From: Streptomyces sp. NBC_01210
GTDB lineage: Bacteria > Actinomycetota > Actinomycetes > Streptomycetales > Streptomycetaceae
NCBI RefSeq assembly: GCF_036010325.1
Contig: NZ_CP108549.1
Coordinates: forward strand, 1,612,001 to 1,676,000
DNA length: 64,000 nucleotides
Reading direction: 5' to 3'
Shown: piece after piece, positions 11,230 through 20,474 of the stretch
Layout: the number at the start of each line of letters is the position of its first letter
Numbering within the stretch: position 1 is the first letter of the stretch
Position numbers and translations under genes: made by a program
Notes under the pieces: model-generated
Seen by the model: the letters and a program-made list of their open reading frames with translations, nothing else
Told to the model about the DNA's origin: nothing
Database searches by the model: none

Positions 11230-12410
11230 CGGATGTGCAGGTTGTCGAGGTAGGACTGCACGTTGCGGCGGGTCTCGGAGACGCTGTCTCCGCCGAACTT
11301 CTCGGCGACGGCGTCCGCGAGGACGAGCGCCACCATCGCCTCGGCCACGATCCCGGCGGCCGGTACGGCACAGACGTCGGAACGCTGGTGGTGGGCGGCC
11401 GCGACCTCGCCGGTGGCGACGTCGACCGTGGCCAGCGCACGCGGCACGGTCGCGATCGGCTTCATCGCGGCCCGTACGCGCAGCAGTTCACCGGTGGACA
11501 TGCCGCCCTCCGTACCGCCGGAGCGGCCGGATGTGCGGCGGATGCCGTCCTCGGTCGGCACGATCTCGTCGTGCGCCTTCGACCCCGGTACCCGCGCCAG
11601 CTCGAAGCCGTCTCCGACCTCGACACCCTTGATGGCCTGGATGCCCATCAGGGCGGCCGCGAGACGGGCGTCGAGGCGCCGGTCCCAGTGCACATGCGAG
11701 CCGAGACCGACCGGCACGCCGTAGGCCAGCACCTCGACAACGCCGCCGAGGGTGTCACCGTCCTTGTGGGCCTGGTCGATCTCCGCGACCATCGCCTTCG
11801 ACGCGTCCGCGTCCAGGCAGCGCACCGGATCCGCGTCGAGCTTCGCCTCGTCGGCGGGGACGGGAACCACGCCGTACGGAGCCTTGGCGGCGGCCAGCTC
11901 GACGACGTGGGAGACGATCTCGATGCCCGTCGTCTCCTTGAGGTACGAGCGGGCGACCGCGCCGAGCGCGACACGCGCCGCGGTCTCGCGGGCGCTGGCC
12001 CGCTCCAGGATCGGCCGGGCCTCTTCGAGCGCGTACTTCTGCATGCCGGCCAGGTCGGCGTGGCCGGGGCGCGGGCGGGTCAGCGGGGCGTTGCGGGCCA
12101 GCTTCGCGAGTTCATTGGGGTCGACCGGGTCGGCCGACATGACCTGCTCCCACTTCGGCCACTCGGTGTTGCCCACCATGACTGCCACCGGCGAGCCCAT
12201 GGTCAGTCCGTGCCGTACGCCACCGAGGAAGGTGACCTCGTCACGCTCGAACTTCATCCGCGCACCGCGTCCATAGCCGAGGCGCCGCCGGGCAAGGTGG
12301 TCCGCCACCATCTCGGTGGTGATGGGCACACCGGCGGGAAGACCCTCCAGCGTCGCCACCAGTGCGGGTCCGTGCGACTCCCCCGCCGTCAGCCAACGCA
12401 ACCTGCTCAA
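11226..12410 (-). CDS. aroC: Chorismate synthase
   Basis: 394 aa. It makes chorismate from EPSP with reduced FMN. Signatures are [18 protein letters not shown] near the start, RPGHADL around residue 115, and [15 protein letters not shown] around residue 305. The start codon is TTG at 12408-12410: the frame opens right there with [11 protein letters not shown] directly following, and AGGAGGAG sits 6-8 nt upstream, so the rare start is well supported. It follows a small membrane-peptide gene and leads into aroK with a 4-nt overlap. No EPSP synthase (aroA) gene is in the window. Confidence 0.96.
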
Positions 12411-12522
12411 CGGTGCTCCTCCTGCTCGCGCCTGGAACTGCGACGGCGCGACCGGGTGCGCGGCCCTGGCCCGCCTCCTCCGATCCTCCCACGTCCGGAG
12501 CCGTGACCTGGTCTCCGGTCCA

Positions 12523-12666
12523 TCAACCGGACGCCCGGGCCCGCCTCAGCCTCACCAGCAGCACGATCACGGCGATACCGACGGCCAGTCCGGCGTACGC
12601 CTGGGGAGGCACCATGTGCAGAAGGAACCTGACGGTGATCTCCGGGACGCGCCCTGCGAGATTCAC
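12523..12666 (-). CDS. 47-aa single-span membrane peptide between aroE and aroC
   Basis: A short frame with a GTG start (12664-12666) overlapping the aroE TGA as GTGA, the same junction type as the surrounding genes. It encodes [19 protein letters not shown], then [20 protein letters not shown] with a hydrophobic segment at about residues 24-40, and a basic tail (RLRRARASG). From memory, some streptomycetes carry a prepilin-peptidase-like gene at this position; this could be a remnant or replacement of it, or an independent small protein. The coupling, membrane segment and positive-inside tail favour translation. No function can be assigned. Confidence 0.55.
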   Translation of the reverse strand: MNLAGRVPEITVRFLLHMVPPQAYAGLAVGIAVIVLLVRLRRARASG

Positions 12667-13499
12667 GCAGTTCCGCCGCTGGTCAGCGCCTTCTCTCCGG
12701 CGGCCCGCATGGCCGCGAGCGGGGCGGGGGTCCGCCCCGTCATCTGCTCGACCTGAAGCACCGCCTGGTGGACCAGGAGGTCGAGGCCGCCGACGACGTC
12801 TCCGTCGTGCCGCGACCAGGCGGCGGCGAGTGCGGTCGGCCAGGGGTCGTACAGCACGTCGAAGAGCGTCCCGGGGCGGGCCGGTACGGCGTGCGCCAGC
12901 TCGTCGGTGGCACCGGCCGGCGTGGTGGCGATGACCAGCGGCGCACGCAGCGCCGCGGTGGCCTCGGCCCAGTCGGCGATACGCACCTCGACACCGAGCC
13001 GCTCGCCCCAGCCGCGCATCTCGTCCGCCCGGGCGGCACTGCGTACATAGGCGGTGACCGGTCCTGTACAGACCCGCGAGAGCGCGGCGACAGCGGACGA
13101 CGCGGTCGCGCCCGCGCCCAGCACCGCGGCCGATTCGACCTTGTCGACGCCCCGCTCGCGCAGTGCGGCGACCATGCCGGGGATATCGGTGTTGTCGCCG
13201 AGACGGCGGCCGTCCTCGGTGAGGACCACCGTGTTGACGGCTTCAACCGAGGCCGCGGTGTCACTGATGCCGTCGAGCAGCGGAATGATCGCGCGCTTGA
13301 GCGGCATGGTCAGCGACAGCCCGGCCCAGGAGTCGTCGAGCCTCTCCACGAACTCCGGCAGCCCCGCCTCGTCCACCTCGAAACGGTCGTACGACCAGTG
13401 GGCGAGGCCGAGTTCCGCGTAGGCCGCCCGGTGCAGGACCGGAGAGAGGGAGTGGGCGATCGGCGATCCGAGGACCGCCGCCCGCTTCGGAGTGCTCAC
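12663..13499 (-). CDS. aroE: Shikimate dehydrogenase
   Basis: 278 aa. It reduces 3-dehydroshikimate to shikimate with NADPH. The substrate-binding motif GSPIAHSLSPVLH (11-23), the catalytic Lys in LTMPLKRAI (near 68), the VNTVV and DNTDIPG motifs, and the Rossmann GAGATASSAV (near 128) are all visible. The start is GTG at 13497-13499, overlapping the mltG stop by 4 nt, so cell-wall and aromatic genes are coupled here. The 3' end couples to the 47-aa peptide. Confidence 0.95.
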   Translation of the reverse strand: MSTPKRAAVLGSPIAHSLSPVLHRAAYAELGLAHWSYDRFEVDEAGLPEFVERLDDSWAGLSLTMPLKRAIIPLLDGISDTAASVEAVNTVVLTEDGRRLGDNTDIPGMVAALRERGVDKVESAAVLGAGATASSAVAALSRVCTGPVTAYVRSAARADEMRGWGERLGVEVRIADWAEATAALRAPLVIATTPAGATDELAHAVPARPGTLFDVLYDPWPTALAAAWSRHDGDVVGGLDLLVHQAVLQVEQMTGRTPAPLAAMRAAGEKALTSGGTA

Positions 13500-15205
13500 T
13501 GCCTGTTCTTCTCCTGCTGCTCTTCGTACTTCTTACGGTTCCGCTCGTGCTCCGCGTTGGTGACCGCGAAGAGCGTCTCGTCCTCGGTGATCGACACGAA
13601 GTAGTACCAGGGGCCGGGCGTCGGGTTGAGCGCCGAGCCGAAGGCGTCCAGGCCCGGGTTGCTGATCGGGCCCGGCGGCAGACCCTTGATGTCGTACGTG
13701 TTGTACGGATCTTTTATCTTCCGCAGGTTGTCCACGGAACCGACGTCGAGAGTGCTCTCGCTCTTGATGAAGTTGATCGTCGAGTCGAACTCGAGGCGCC
13801 CGACCGTCTCGGCGTTGTTCGGCTTGAGGCGGTTGTAGACGACTCGCGAGACCTTGTCGAAGTCCTGCTTGTACTTGCCTTCGGCCTGGACGAGGCTCGC
13901 GACAGTGAGAACCTCGAGCGGCGACTTCAGGCCCAGCCTCGCGGCCTCGGCCTTGAGGTCCCTCTTGCCGAATGCCTCGTTCGCCTGGGCGACCATCTTC
14001 TGAAGGACAGCTTCCGGCTTCATACCCTTGGCGACCGGATACGTATCGGGGTAGAGGAAACCCTCCAGCGGGTCCTTGATGTCCCGGTTGTCATCGGCCC
14101 AGTCGGGCAGGCCCAGGGTCTTCACCTTGGCCGTCGCCACGGCCTTGGTGGTTCCCGCCTTGACTCCGAGGCGCTTGTCGATCTGCTCGTAGACCCAGGA
14201 ATTGCGCTTGCCCGGGGGGACGATCAGGTTGTTGCGGCTGGCCGGGTTGAGCATGGCGGCTACCGCGTTCTTGCCGGACATGCCCTTGGCGAGCGTATAG
14301 ACGCCGGCTTCGATGCTCTTTCCGTCGGCGGCGGAGACGAAGGCGCCCGAGCTCTTGACGACACCGGCCTCCCTGAGGATGGTGCCGATCTCTCCGAGGC
14401 CCGCCCCCTTGGGGATGTCGATCTGGGCCGAGCCGCTTCCGGCGCCGGTGTAGTCCTCGGGCGCGCCGAACTGGCCCTGCCAGAACTGGTAACCGAAGTA
14501 GCCGGCACCGCCGAGGCCGCCGACGAGAATCAGCGAGACAACCAGACAGGCGACGCCGTTGCGGCTCTTCTTCTTGGTCTTGCCGCGGCCGTCGCGGCCG
14601 CCGCCCCGGCGCGGCTCGTCGTCGTACTCACCGTCGTCGTCCCGGCCGTCGTCGCCGGTGAAGAAGGGGTGGGTCTCCTCCTGCGGCGCCTCCGCATCCC
14701 AGTCGGACGTGGGCGGCTCCGGCTCGGCCTGACGTCGGCCGGGGGGCTGCGGCGGCGGGTAGGCCTCAGGAGTGGCGTAGTAGTCGGCCTCCTGCTGGCT
14801 GCCATAGCCGGGCTGCCGGCCGCCGTATGTGTCGGCGGGGTCCACTCCGTACGGCATGGCGGGGTGCTGGCCGGTGTCCCAGGCACCGTTGTACTGCTGC
14901 TGGTCGTTGTACTGCTGTTGCTGCTGGCCGTTGTACTGCTGCTGTTGTTGCTGACCGTACCGCTGTTGTTGCTGGTCGTACTGCTGTTGCTGTTGCTGGT
15001 CGTACTGCTGCTGGTACGGGTCCTGCTGGTACGGGTCCTGCTGGTTGCCGTACTGCTGCGGCTGCTGCGGGTACTGCTGCTGCGGCTGGCCGCCGTACGG
15101 AGGCTGGCTGGCTGCAGCCTGCTGTCCTCCCCATCCCTGGTCCCCGTACAAGGGGTCCTCGGGATGCCACGGTTCGGAGCCGGAGCTCCGGCCATACTCA
15201 GTCAT
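13496..15205 (-). CDS. mltG: Endolytic murein transglycosylase MltG with polyglutamine N-terminal arm
   Basis: 569 aa. MltG cleaves nascent glycan strands at the membrane and acts as a terminase for chain length. A cytoplasmic arm of about 210 residues comes first. It has an extreme Gln/Tyr/Asn stretch (about residues 25-115, encoded at 14870-15110) followed by an acidic/basic segment. One transmembrane helix follows at about 216-240 (NGVACLVVSLILVGGLGGAG), then the extracellular YceG/MltG domain, whose catalytic Glu lies in LVQAEGKYK near 440 and is followed by VVYNRL. The ATG at 15203-15205 has AGGGGA just upstream. The Q-rich arm is much longer than in E. coli MltG. It sits between ruvX and aroE. 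Confidence 0.93.
   Translation of the reverse strand: MTEYGRSSGSEPWHPEDPLYGDQGWGGQQAAASQPPYGGQPQQQYPQQPQQYGNQQDPYQQDPYQQQYDQQQQQQYDQQQQRYGQQQQQQYNGQQQQQYNDQQQYNGAWDTGQHPAMPYGVDPADTYGGRQPGYGSQQEADYYATPEAYPPPQPPGRRQAEPEPPTSDWDAEAPQEETHPFFTGDDGRDDDGEYDDEPRRGGGRDGRGKTKKKSRNGVACLVVSLILVGGLGGAGYFGYQFWQGQFGAPEDYTGAGSGSAQIDIPKGAGLGEIGTILREAGVVKSSGAFVSAADGKSIEAGVYTLAKGMSGKNAVAAMLNPASRNNLIVPPGKRNSWVYEQIDKRLGVKAGTTKAVATAKVKTLGLPDWADDNRDIKDPLEGFLYPDTYPVAKGMKPEAVLQKMVAQANEAFGKRDLKAEAARLGLKSPLEVLTVASLVQAEGKYKQDFDKVSRVVYNRLKPNNAETVGRLEFDSTINFIKSESTLDVGSVDNLRKIKDPYNTYDIKGLPPGPISNPGLDAFGSALNPTPGPWYYFVSITEDETLFAVTNAEHERNRKKYEEQQEKNRQ
14870..15110 (-). repeat. CAG/CAA-rich polyglutamine-coding tract in mltG
   Basis: About 240 bp of imperfect CTG/TTG triplets as read on the plus strand, encoding runs of up to six Gln separated by Tyr, Asn, Asp or Gly (QQQQQQYNGQQQQQYND-like). 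Mixed CAG and CAA codons suggest selection for glutamine rather than pure slippage. It lies in the predicted cytoplasmic arm of MltG. Confidence 0.85.
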
Positions 15206-15309
15206 CGATCCCCTAGGGCCGCGAGGCGGGCATTGAGCCGTCCCGCCTCTTTGCTGTGCGGCAGCTGTTCGAACACCGCCGCATCGCGCGGAACGTTACC
15301 GTATCGCGA

Positions 15310-15774
15310 TCAGACAACCACTTCGACGCCCTCGCCGGGTGCCTCACCGGACGCCCGTTCGGACTCCAGAGCGTTCTGAAGGATCACCACAGCGGCAGCC
15401 TGGTCGATGACGGACCGGCCCTTTTTGGACTTCACGCCCGAAGCGCGAAGCCCCTGACTGGCCGTCACTGTGGTCATCCTCTCGTCGACCAGTCGGACCG
15501 GAATGGGAGCGATGCCGCGTGCGAGCTCCTGCGCGAAGCCGCGGACCTTGACCGCGGCCGGGCCCTCACCGCCGCTGAGCGAGCGGGGCAGGCCCACGAC
15601 GACCTCGATCGGTTCGTACTCCTCGACGATCTGCCGCAGCCGCCGGTGGGCGGCCGGGACATCGCGTCCCGGCACGGTCTCCACCGGCGTGGCGAGGACC
15701 CCGTCGGGGTCGCACGAGGCGACCCCGATCCGGGCGTCCCCGACGTCGATCGCGAGACGGCGTCCTCTGCGCAT
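15310..15774 (-). CDS. ruvX: RuvX/YqgF-family RNase H-fold nuclease
   Basis: 154 aa. The family has an RNase H fold and is linked to pre-16S rRNA 5' processing in E. coli (YqgF) and proposed as a Holliday-junction resolvase. Signature residues are Asp10 in AIDVGDARIGVA, Glu in LVDERMTTVTA, and Asp in KGRSVIDQAAAVVIL. The ATG is at 15772-15774, 5 nt after the alaS stop. Downstream, 104 nt separate it from mltG and include a small hairpin (15223-15249). The order alaS-ruvX-mltG-aroE is conserved in actinobacteria as I recall. Confidence 0.94.
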   Translation of the reverse strand: MRRGRRLAIDVGDARIGVASCDPDGVLATPVETVPGRDVPAAHRRLRQIVEEYEPIEVVVGLPRSLSGGEGPAAVKVRGFAQELARGIAPIPVRLVDERMTTVTASQGLRASGVKSKKGRSVIDQAAAVVILQNALESERASGEAPGEGVEVVV

Positions 15775-15779
15775 CAGCG

Positions 15780-18464
15780 TCAGGCCGTCTCGGCGACGAG
15801 GCGCTCGACGGCCGCCACGGCGTCGCCGATGGCATCCGGGTTCTGGCCGCCGCCCTGGGCGACGTCCGGCTTGCCGCCACCGCCGCCGCCGAGGGTCTTG
15901 GCGGCGGTACGGACCAGGTCACCGGCCTTGAGACCGCGCTCACGGGCGGCCTCGTTGGTGGCGATGACCGTGAGCGGGCGGCCGTTGGCCGTGGTGAACA
16001 GGGCGACCACGGCCGGGCGGTCGCCGGCCCCCGACGACTGATTCAGCCGGCCGCGGACGTCGAGGACCAGCTTGCGCAGATCGTCGGCGCCGGTGCCGTC
16101 CGGCACCTGGCCGGTGACGACAGCCACGCCACGTACGTCCTTGGCACCCGAGGCAAGACCGGCGGCGGCCTGCAGAACCTTCTCCGCGCGGAACTTCTCG
16201 ATCTCCTTCTCGGCGTCCTTCAGCTTGCCGAGCATGGCGGAGATCTTCTCGGGGAGCTCCTCGGAACGGCCCTTGACCAGCTCCTGGAGCTGGGCGACGA
16301 CCGTGTGCTCCTTGGCGAGGAAGTTGTAGGCGTCGACGCCGACGAGAGCCTCGATACGGCGCACCCCGGAACCGATCGACGACTCGCCGAGCAGCTTCAC
16401 CAGGCCCAGCTGGGCGGTGTTGTGCACGTGCGTACCGCCGCAGAGCTCCTTGGAGAAGTCACCGATGGTGACAACACGCACGCGCTCGCCGTACTTCTCG
16501 CCGAACTCGGCGATGGCGCCCTGCTTCTTGGCCTCGTCGATGCTCATGACCTCGGCCTGGACGTCGAGTTCACGGGCGAGGACTTCGTTGATCTTCTGCT
16601 CGACGTCGGTGAGCACCGTGCCGGGTACGGCGGCGGGCGAACCGAAGTCGAAGCGGAAGCGGCCCGGCGAGTTCTCCGAACCGGCCTGGGCGGCAGTCGG
16701 GCCGAGGGCGTCGCGCAGCGCCTGGTGCGTGAGGTGCGTGGCGCTGTGGGCGCGGGCGATGGCACGGCGACGCTTGATGTCGATGGCAGCGTAGGCGGAG
16801 GCGCCGACCGTCACCTCGCCCACCTGCACCGAACCCTTGTGCACGCTGACACCCGGGACCGGCTGCTGCACATCGCGGATCTCGATGACGGCGCCGGTGT
16901 CGAGCTTGATCCGCCCTTGGTCGGCCAGCTGGCCGCCGCCCTCGGCGTAGAAAGGCGTGCGGTCGAGTACGACCTCGACCTCGTCGCCCTCGGTGGCGGC
17001 GGGCGACGGAACACCGTCGACCAGCAGGCCGACGATCGTCGACTCGCCCTCGGTGGCGGAGTAGCCGGTGAACTCGGTGGAGCCGGAGTTGTCGGCGACC
17101 GCGCGGTAGGCGGACAGATCGGCGTGACCGGTCTTCTTGGCCTTGGCGTCGGCCTTGGCGCGCTCCCGCTGCTCCTTCATCAGACGGCGGAAGCCGTCCT
17201 CGTCCACGGAGAGCCCCTGTTCGGCAGCCATTTCCAGGGTGAGGTCGATCGGGAAGCCCCAGGTGTCGTGGAGCAGGAACGCCTTGTCGCCGGAGAGGAC
17301 CTTGCCGCCCGAAGCCTTGGTCTCGGTGACGGCGGTGTCGAGGATGTTGGTGCCGCCCTTGAGGGCCTTGAGGAACGCGGCCTCCTCGGCGAGGGCCACG
17401 GCCTCGATGCGCTTGCGGTCGGTGATCAGTTCCGGGTACTGCTCGCCCATGGTCTTGATGACCGTGTCGGCGAGTTCGGCGACGACCGGTCCGGTGGCGC
17501 CCATCAGCCGCATATTGCGGATGGCGCGGCGCATGATGCGTCGCAGCACATAGCCGCGACCCTCGTTGCCGGGGGTGACGCCGTCGCCGATGAGCATCAC
17601 GGACGTACGGATGTGGTCGGCGACCACGCGCAGCGAGACGTCCGAGCCGTGGTCGGCGCCGTAGCGCACGCCGGTGAGCTCGGTGGCCTTGTCCATGACG
17701 ACGCGCAGGGTGTCGGTCTCGTACATGTTCTGTACGCCCTGCAGGATCATGGCGAGACGCTCGAGGCCGAGGCCGGTGTCGATGTTCTTCGACGGCAGGT
17801 CGCCGAGGATCGGGAAGTCCTCCTTGCCGTCGCCGGCGCCGCGCTCGTACTGCATGAAGACCAGGTTCCAGATCTCCACATAGCGCTCGTCGTTGACGGC
17901 CGGGCCGCCCTCTTCGCCGAACTCCGGGCCACGGTCGTAGTTGATCTCGGAGCAGGGGCCACAGGGTCCGGGGACGCCCATGGACCAGAAGTTGTCCTTC
18001 TTGCCCAGGCGCTGGATGCGCTCGGCCGGTACGCCGATCTTGTCGCGCCAGATCTGCTCGGCCTCGTCGTCGTCGAGGTAGACCGTGATCCAGAGCCGCT
18101 CGGGGTCCAGTCCGTAGCCACCGTCGGCCACAGAGCTGGTCAGCAGCTCCCAGGCGTAGGTGATGGCGCCTTCCTTGAAGTAGTCGCCGAAGGAGAAGTT
18201 GCCGCACATCTGGAAGAACGTGCCGTGGCGGGTGGTCTTGCCGACCTCTTCGATGTCCGGCGTACGGACGCACTTCTGCACGCTGGTGGCGCGCGGGGCG
18301 GGCGGCTTGGCCTCACCGAGGAAGTACGGCTTGAACGGCACCATGCCCGCGGGGACCAGCAGCAGAGTCGGGTCGTCCGCGATGAGCGACGCCGAAGGCA
18401 CGACGGTGTGCCCGCGCTCCTCGAAGAAGCTCAGCCAGCGGCGGCGGATTTCAGCCGACTCCAT
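15780..18464 (-). CDS. alaS: Alanyl-tRNA synthetase
   Basis: 894 aa, full length. A class II catalytic core fills about residues 1-430 ([47 protein letters not shown]). The editing domain has a zinc site ([14 protein letters not shown] near 570 and LCGGTHVHN near 670), and the C-terminal C-Ala domain follows. Start ATG at 18462-18464, overlapping the stop of the upstream DUF6167-like gene (18464) by one base. This is the first large gene of the block that runs to nusB. Confidence 0.97.
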   Translation of the reverse strand: MESAEIRRRWLSFFEERGHTVVPSASLIADDPTLLLVPAGMVPFKPYFLGEAKPPAPRATSVQKCVRTPDIEEVGKTTRHGTFFQMCGNFSFGDYFKEGAITYAWELLTSSVADGGYGLDPERLWITVYLDDDEAEQIWRDKIGVPAERIQRLGKKDNFWSMGVPGPCGPCSEINYDRGPEFGEEGGPAVNDERYVEIWNLVFMQYERGAGDGKEDFPILGDLPSKNIDTGLGLERLAMILQGVQNMYETDTLRVVMDKATELTGVRYGADHGSDVSLRVVADHIRTSVMLIGDGVTPGNEGRGYVLRRIMRRAIRNMRLMGATGPVVAELADTVIKTMGEQYPELITDRKRIEAVALAEEAAFLKALKGGTNILDTAVTETKASGGKVLSGDKAFLLHDTWGFPIDLTLEMAAEQGLSVDEDGFRRLMKEQRERAKADAKAKKTGHADLSAYRAVADNSGSTEFTGYSATEGESTIVGLLVDGVPSPAATEGDEVEVVLDRTPFYAEGGGQLADQGRIKLDTGAVIEIRDVQQPVPGVSVHKGSVQVGEVTVGASAYAAIDIKRRRAIARAHSATHLTHQALRDALGPTAAQAGSENSPGRFRFDFGSPAAVPGTVLTDVEQKINEVLARELDVQAEVMSIDEAKKQGAIAEFGEKYGERVRVVTIGDFSKELCGGTHVHNTAQLGLVKLLGESSIGSGVRRIEALVGVDAYNFLAKEHTVVAQLQELVKGRSEELPEKISAMLGKLKDAEKEIEKFRAEKVLQAAAGLASGAKDVRGVAVVTGQVPDGTGADDLRKLVLDVRGRLNQSSGAGDRPAVVALFTTANGRPLTVIATNEAARERGLKAGDLVRTAAKTLGGGGGGKPDVAQGGGQNPDAIGDAVAAVERLVAETA

Positions 18465-18793
18465 CAGTGGTCCTCATTCCGGTTGTGCGAGGGGTACGAG
18501 TTGTACGTGTGCTTCGGTCGGTCGATGGCAGCGAAGCGTCGCTGCGCGGGGAGTTCGGGCTCGGCGGGTGCCTCCAGGCCCAGCGCCTCGCCCAGTTCGG
18601 CCTCGCGCTGGACCATGCCGGCCCTGACGTCGAGTGCGAAGTCCTTGAGCTTGTGGCCCGCGTCGATCGCCTTGTTCGCGGCCTGCGCCGCGAGGCTCTC
18701 GGGGGTCAGCTGCTTGAGCTTGCGGTTGACCTTGGTGGTGGCCCAGACGCCGGCTGCGGCGCCCGCGGTGAACCAGAAAGTACGGCGGAACAT
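18464..18793 (-). CDS. Small membrane-associated protein, DUF6167-like
   Basis: 109 aa. The N-terminal 20 residues ([20 protein letters not shown]) form a short hydrophobic segment, followed by an amphipathic helical region and a charged tail rich in Asn/His ([11 protein letters not shown]). It resembles the small actinobacterial proteins annotated DUF6167 found upstream of alaS; I give that name from recall. Function unknown. It overlaps alaS by one base and lies 6 nt after the DUF948 gene, so the three genes form one transcript. Confidence 0.8.
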   Translation of the reverse strand: MFRRTFWFTAGAAAGVWATTKVNRKLKQLTPESLAAQAANKAIDAGHKLKDFALDVRAGMVQREAELGEALGLEAPAEPELPAQRRFAAIDRPKHTYNSYPSHNRNEDH

Positions 18794-18799
18794 CGAGCG

Positions 18800-19234
18800 T
18801 CAGCCTTTCCGCTTCTTGCGCCGGGCGGCCGGCACGGTGCGGCCGGCGATCACCGCACGACGGGACGGCGCCGCGGCTGGCGTGTCATCGCTCCTGCGGC
18901 TCATGGCCCGGCGTACGCCATAGCCGAAGGCGGCGACCTTGACCAGCGGGCCGCCGAAGGTCGAGGCGACGGTCGTCGAGAGCGCCGATGCGTTGGAGGT
19001 GACTTCCTGGACGTCCGTCGCGATGGCGTCGACCCGGTCGAGCTGGGTCTGCGCGGAGCGCACCGTCGCGGAGGCGTCGGCGAGCAGCGGCACCGCCTGC
19101 TCGGTCACTTCCGCCACGAGTTTGGTGGTCGCCCTGAGCGTCTGGGCCAGCCTCACCAGCACCACGGCGAGGAAGGAGACCAGGATCGCCCAGAAGACGG
19201 CCACCAGGATCCCGGCAACCTCTCCACCGGTCAC
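18800..19234 (-). CDS. DUF948 domain membrane protein
   Basis: 144 aa. An N-terminal transmembrane helix (VAGILVAVFWAILVSFLAVVL, about residues 6-26, split here by Gly/Val positions) precedes a roughly 80-residue heptad-like helix (RAT TKLVAEV TEQAVPLL ADASATVR pattern), typical of DUF948 proteins, which look like methyl-accepting-protein coiled coils. The tail is strongly basic (RRKKRKG). The start is GTG at 19232-19234. It is probably anchored in the membrane with a cytoplasmic coiled coil; role unknown. First gene of the transcript leading into alaS. Confidence 0.85.
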   Translation of the reverse strand: MTGGEVAGILVAVFWAILVSFLAVVLVRLAQTLRATTKLVAEVTEQAVPLLADASATVRSAQTQLDRVDAIATDVQEVTSNASALSTTVASTFGGPLVKVAAFGYGVRRAMSRRSDDTPAAAPSRRAVIAGRTVPAARRKKRKG

Positions 19235-19439
19235 TCTGCACCGCTCTCTGCTCGTCGATGGGTCCTCGAAAATCGTCCTCCGACCCTATCGCGCCCAGGG
19301 TCGCACCCCCTACCGCATTCCGGGCGGGGGAAGGGGGTTGCACAAGCCGATTGTACGGAGTGCACACATGTCGGTACGCACGGTGTTCCATACGACGCGA
19401 CCATCGCTCCTGCGCCTCCGCCGACAAATCATCGTCCGG

Positions 19440-19759
19440 CCCAGGGCAATCTCCCCGCAGAGCTGAACCGGTTCGTCGGCCGGGCCGAAGAACTGGCCGA
19501 GCTACGCCGCCTCCTCGACAACTCCCGGCTCGTCACCGTGGCCGGAACGGGCGGCGTCGGGAAGTCGCGGTTCGCCGTGCAGGGCGCCGCAGCACTGCAG
19601 AATCGGTACGGCGACGGCGTCTGGCTCGCCGAACTCGCCACGCTCCGCGAATCCCGACCGGCGGCGCCGGATCGACCGCGCCCGCAGCTTGGGTCGGCAG
19701 CCTGCGGTCCGTCCGGCGGCCCTGGGAACGCGAGAGCCCGCCGGCTCCCCCACCGGTAA
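19440..19759 (+). pseudogene. Truncated NB-ARC/LuxR-type ATPase regulator fragment
   Basis: A roughly 75-residue stretch reads like the beginning of the ATPase domain of large LuxR/SARP-associated regulators: GNLPAELNRFVGRAEELAE, then LRRLL, then a Walker A VAGTGGVGKSRFA, then YGDGVWLAELATL. After about 19655 the similarity ends and the frame runs on in unrelated sequence to a stop at 19757-19759. I see no ATG, GTG or TTG start in frame within roughly 200 nt upstream of the motif, and the expected several hundred downstream residues are missing. I therefore call it a decayed remnant of a longer gene. It lies between the DUF948 gene and rpsD and overlaps the rpsD terminator hairpin. Confidence 0.6.
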
Positions 19760-19779
19760 GGGCGGGGAAGCGGCGGGCT
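19735..19779 (-). terminator. rpsD terminator hairpin
   Basis: Outer arms 19735-19743 and 19771-19779 (AGCCCGCCG/CGGCGGGCT) are perfectly complementary. An inner TCCCC/GGGGA pairing extends the stem. It begins 25 nt beyond the rpsD stop; there is no U tract. Confidence 0.6.
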
Positions 19780-19803
19780 GAAGCGCTGTGAGCTACGCCT
19801 TGA

Positions 19804-20418
19804 TCAGCGGGCGTAGTACTCGACGACCAGCTGCTCGTCGCAGATGACCGGAACTTCCTTGCGCTGCGGGTCGCGGTCCAGGCGGAACGCCAGGGCCTTC
19901 AGGTTGACCTGCAGGTAGCGGGGGGTCTCGCCGTCGGCGGCGAAGCCACCCTCACGCGCGACCTGGAAGAGCGACTTCTCGCGGCTGCGCTCGCGGACCA
20001 TCACGACGTCGTCGGGACGGACGCGGAACGACGGCTTGTCGACCTTGCCACCGTTGACCTCGATGTGGCCGTGGACGACCATCTGACGGGCCTGGTAGAT
20101 GGTGCGGGCGATGCCCGAACGCAGGACCAGGGCGTCGAGGCGGCGCTCGAGCTCGATGACCAGCGCGTCGCCGGTCTTGCCCTCGGCCTTCTTGGCGCGG
20201 TCGTAGGCACGCGCCATCTGGCGCTCGCTGATGTCGTACTGGGCGCGCAGACGCTGCTTCTCGAGCAGACGCACCTTGTAGTCAGAGTTCTGCTTGCGGC
20301 CACGGCCGTGCTCGCCCGGCGGGTAGGGGCGGGCTTCGAAGTACTTGACAGCCTTCGGCGTCAGCGCAATACCGAGCGCGCGTGACTTCTTGACCTTGGG
20401 ACGCGACTGGTTAGGCAC
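19804..20418 (-). CDS. rpsD: 30S ribosomal protein S4
   Basis: 204 aa. S4 is a primary 16S rRNA-binding protein that nucleates assembly of the 30S body. Recognisable parts are the N-terminal [17 protein letters not shown], the [11 protein letters not shown] segment and the S4 RNA-binding domain ([14 protein letters not shown] and [15 protein letters not shown]). The four zinc-binding Cys of the C+ form are absent, so this is the C- paralogue type. The start is GTG at 20416-20418 with GGAGG upstream. Unusually for bacteria in general, but normal for streptomycetes as I recall, it stands alone rather than in the alpha operon. Its upstream region abuts the iron box at 20442. Confidence 0.96.
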   Translation of the reverse strand: MPNQSRPKVKKSRALGIALTPKAVKYFEARPYPPGEHGRGRKQNSDYKVRLLEKQRLRAQYDISERQMARAYDRAKKAEGKTGDALVIELERRLDALVLRSGIARTIYQARQMVVHGHIEVNGGKVDKPSFRVRPDDVVMVRERSREKSLFQVAREGGFAADGETPRYLQVNLKALAFRLDRDPQRKEVPVICDEQLVVEYYAR

Positions 20419-20441
20419 GTTCTCCAGACCTCCGTTGTAGG

Positions 20442-20460
20442 TTAGGTTAGGCTCACCTTA
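20442..20460. promoter_or_regulatory. Iron box (DmdR/IdeR-type operator)
   Basis: The 19-nt TTAGGTTAGGCTCACCTTA matches the Streptomyces DmdR1 iron-box consensus as I recall it (TTAGGTTAGGCTCACCTAA) at 18 of 19 positions. It ends 14 nt before the ATG of the haem-utilisation-like gene and lies 24 nt upstream of the rpsD start, so it could affect either. Iron-loaded DmdR would repress. The sequence match is seen; binding is inferred. Confidence 0.85.
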
Positions 20461-20474
20461 CTCAAGGAGATCGC

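Noticed and set aside
16305..18923. 872-codon open frame opposite alaS on the plus strand
   Set aside because: It mirrors alaS in the antisense frame, a known artefact of high third-position GC; its composition (Gly/Val/Asp/His) and lack of motifs mark it as shadow coding.
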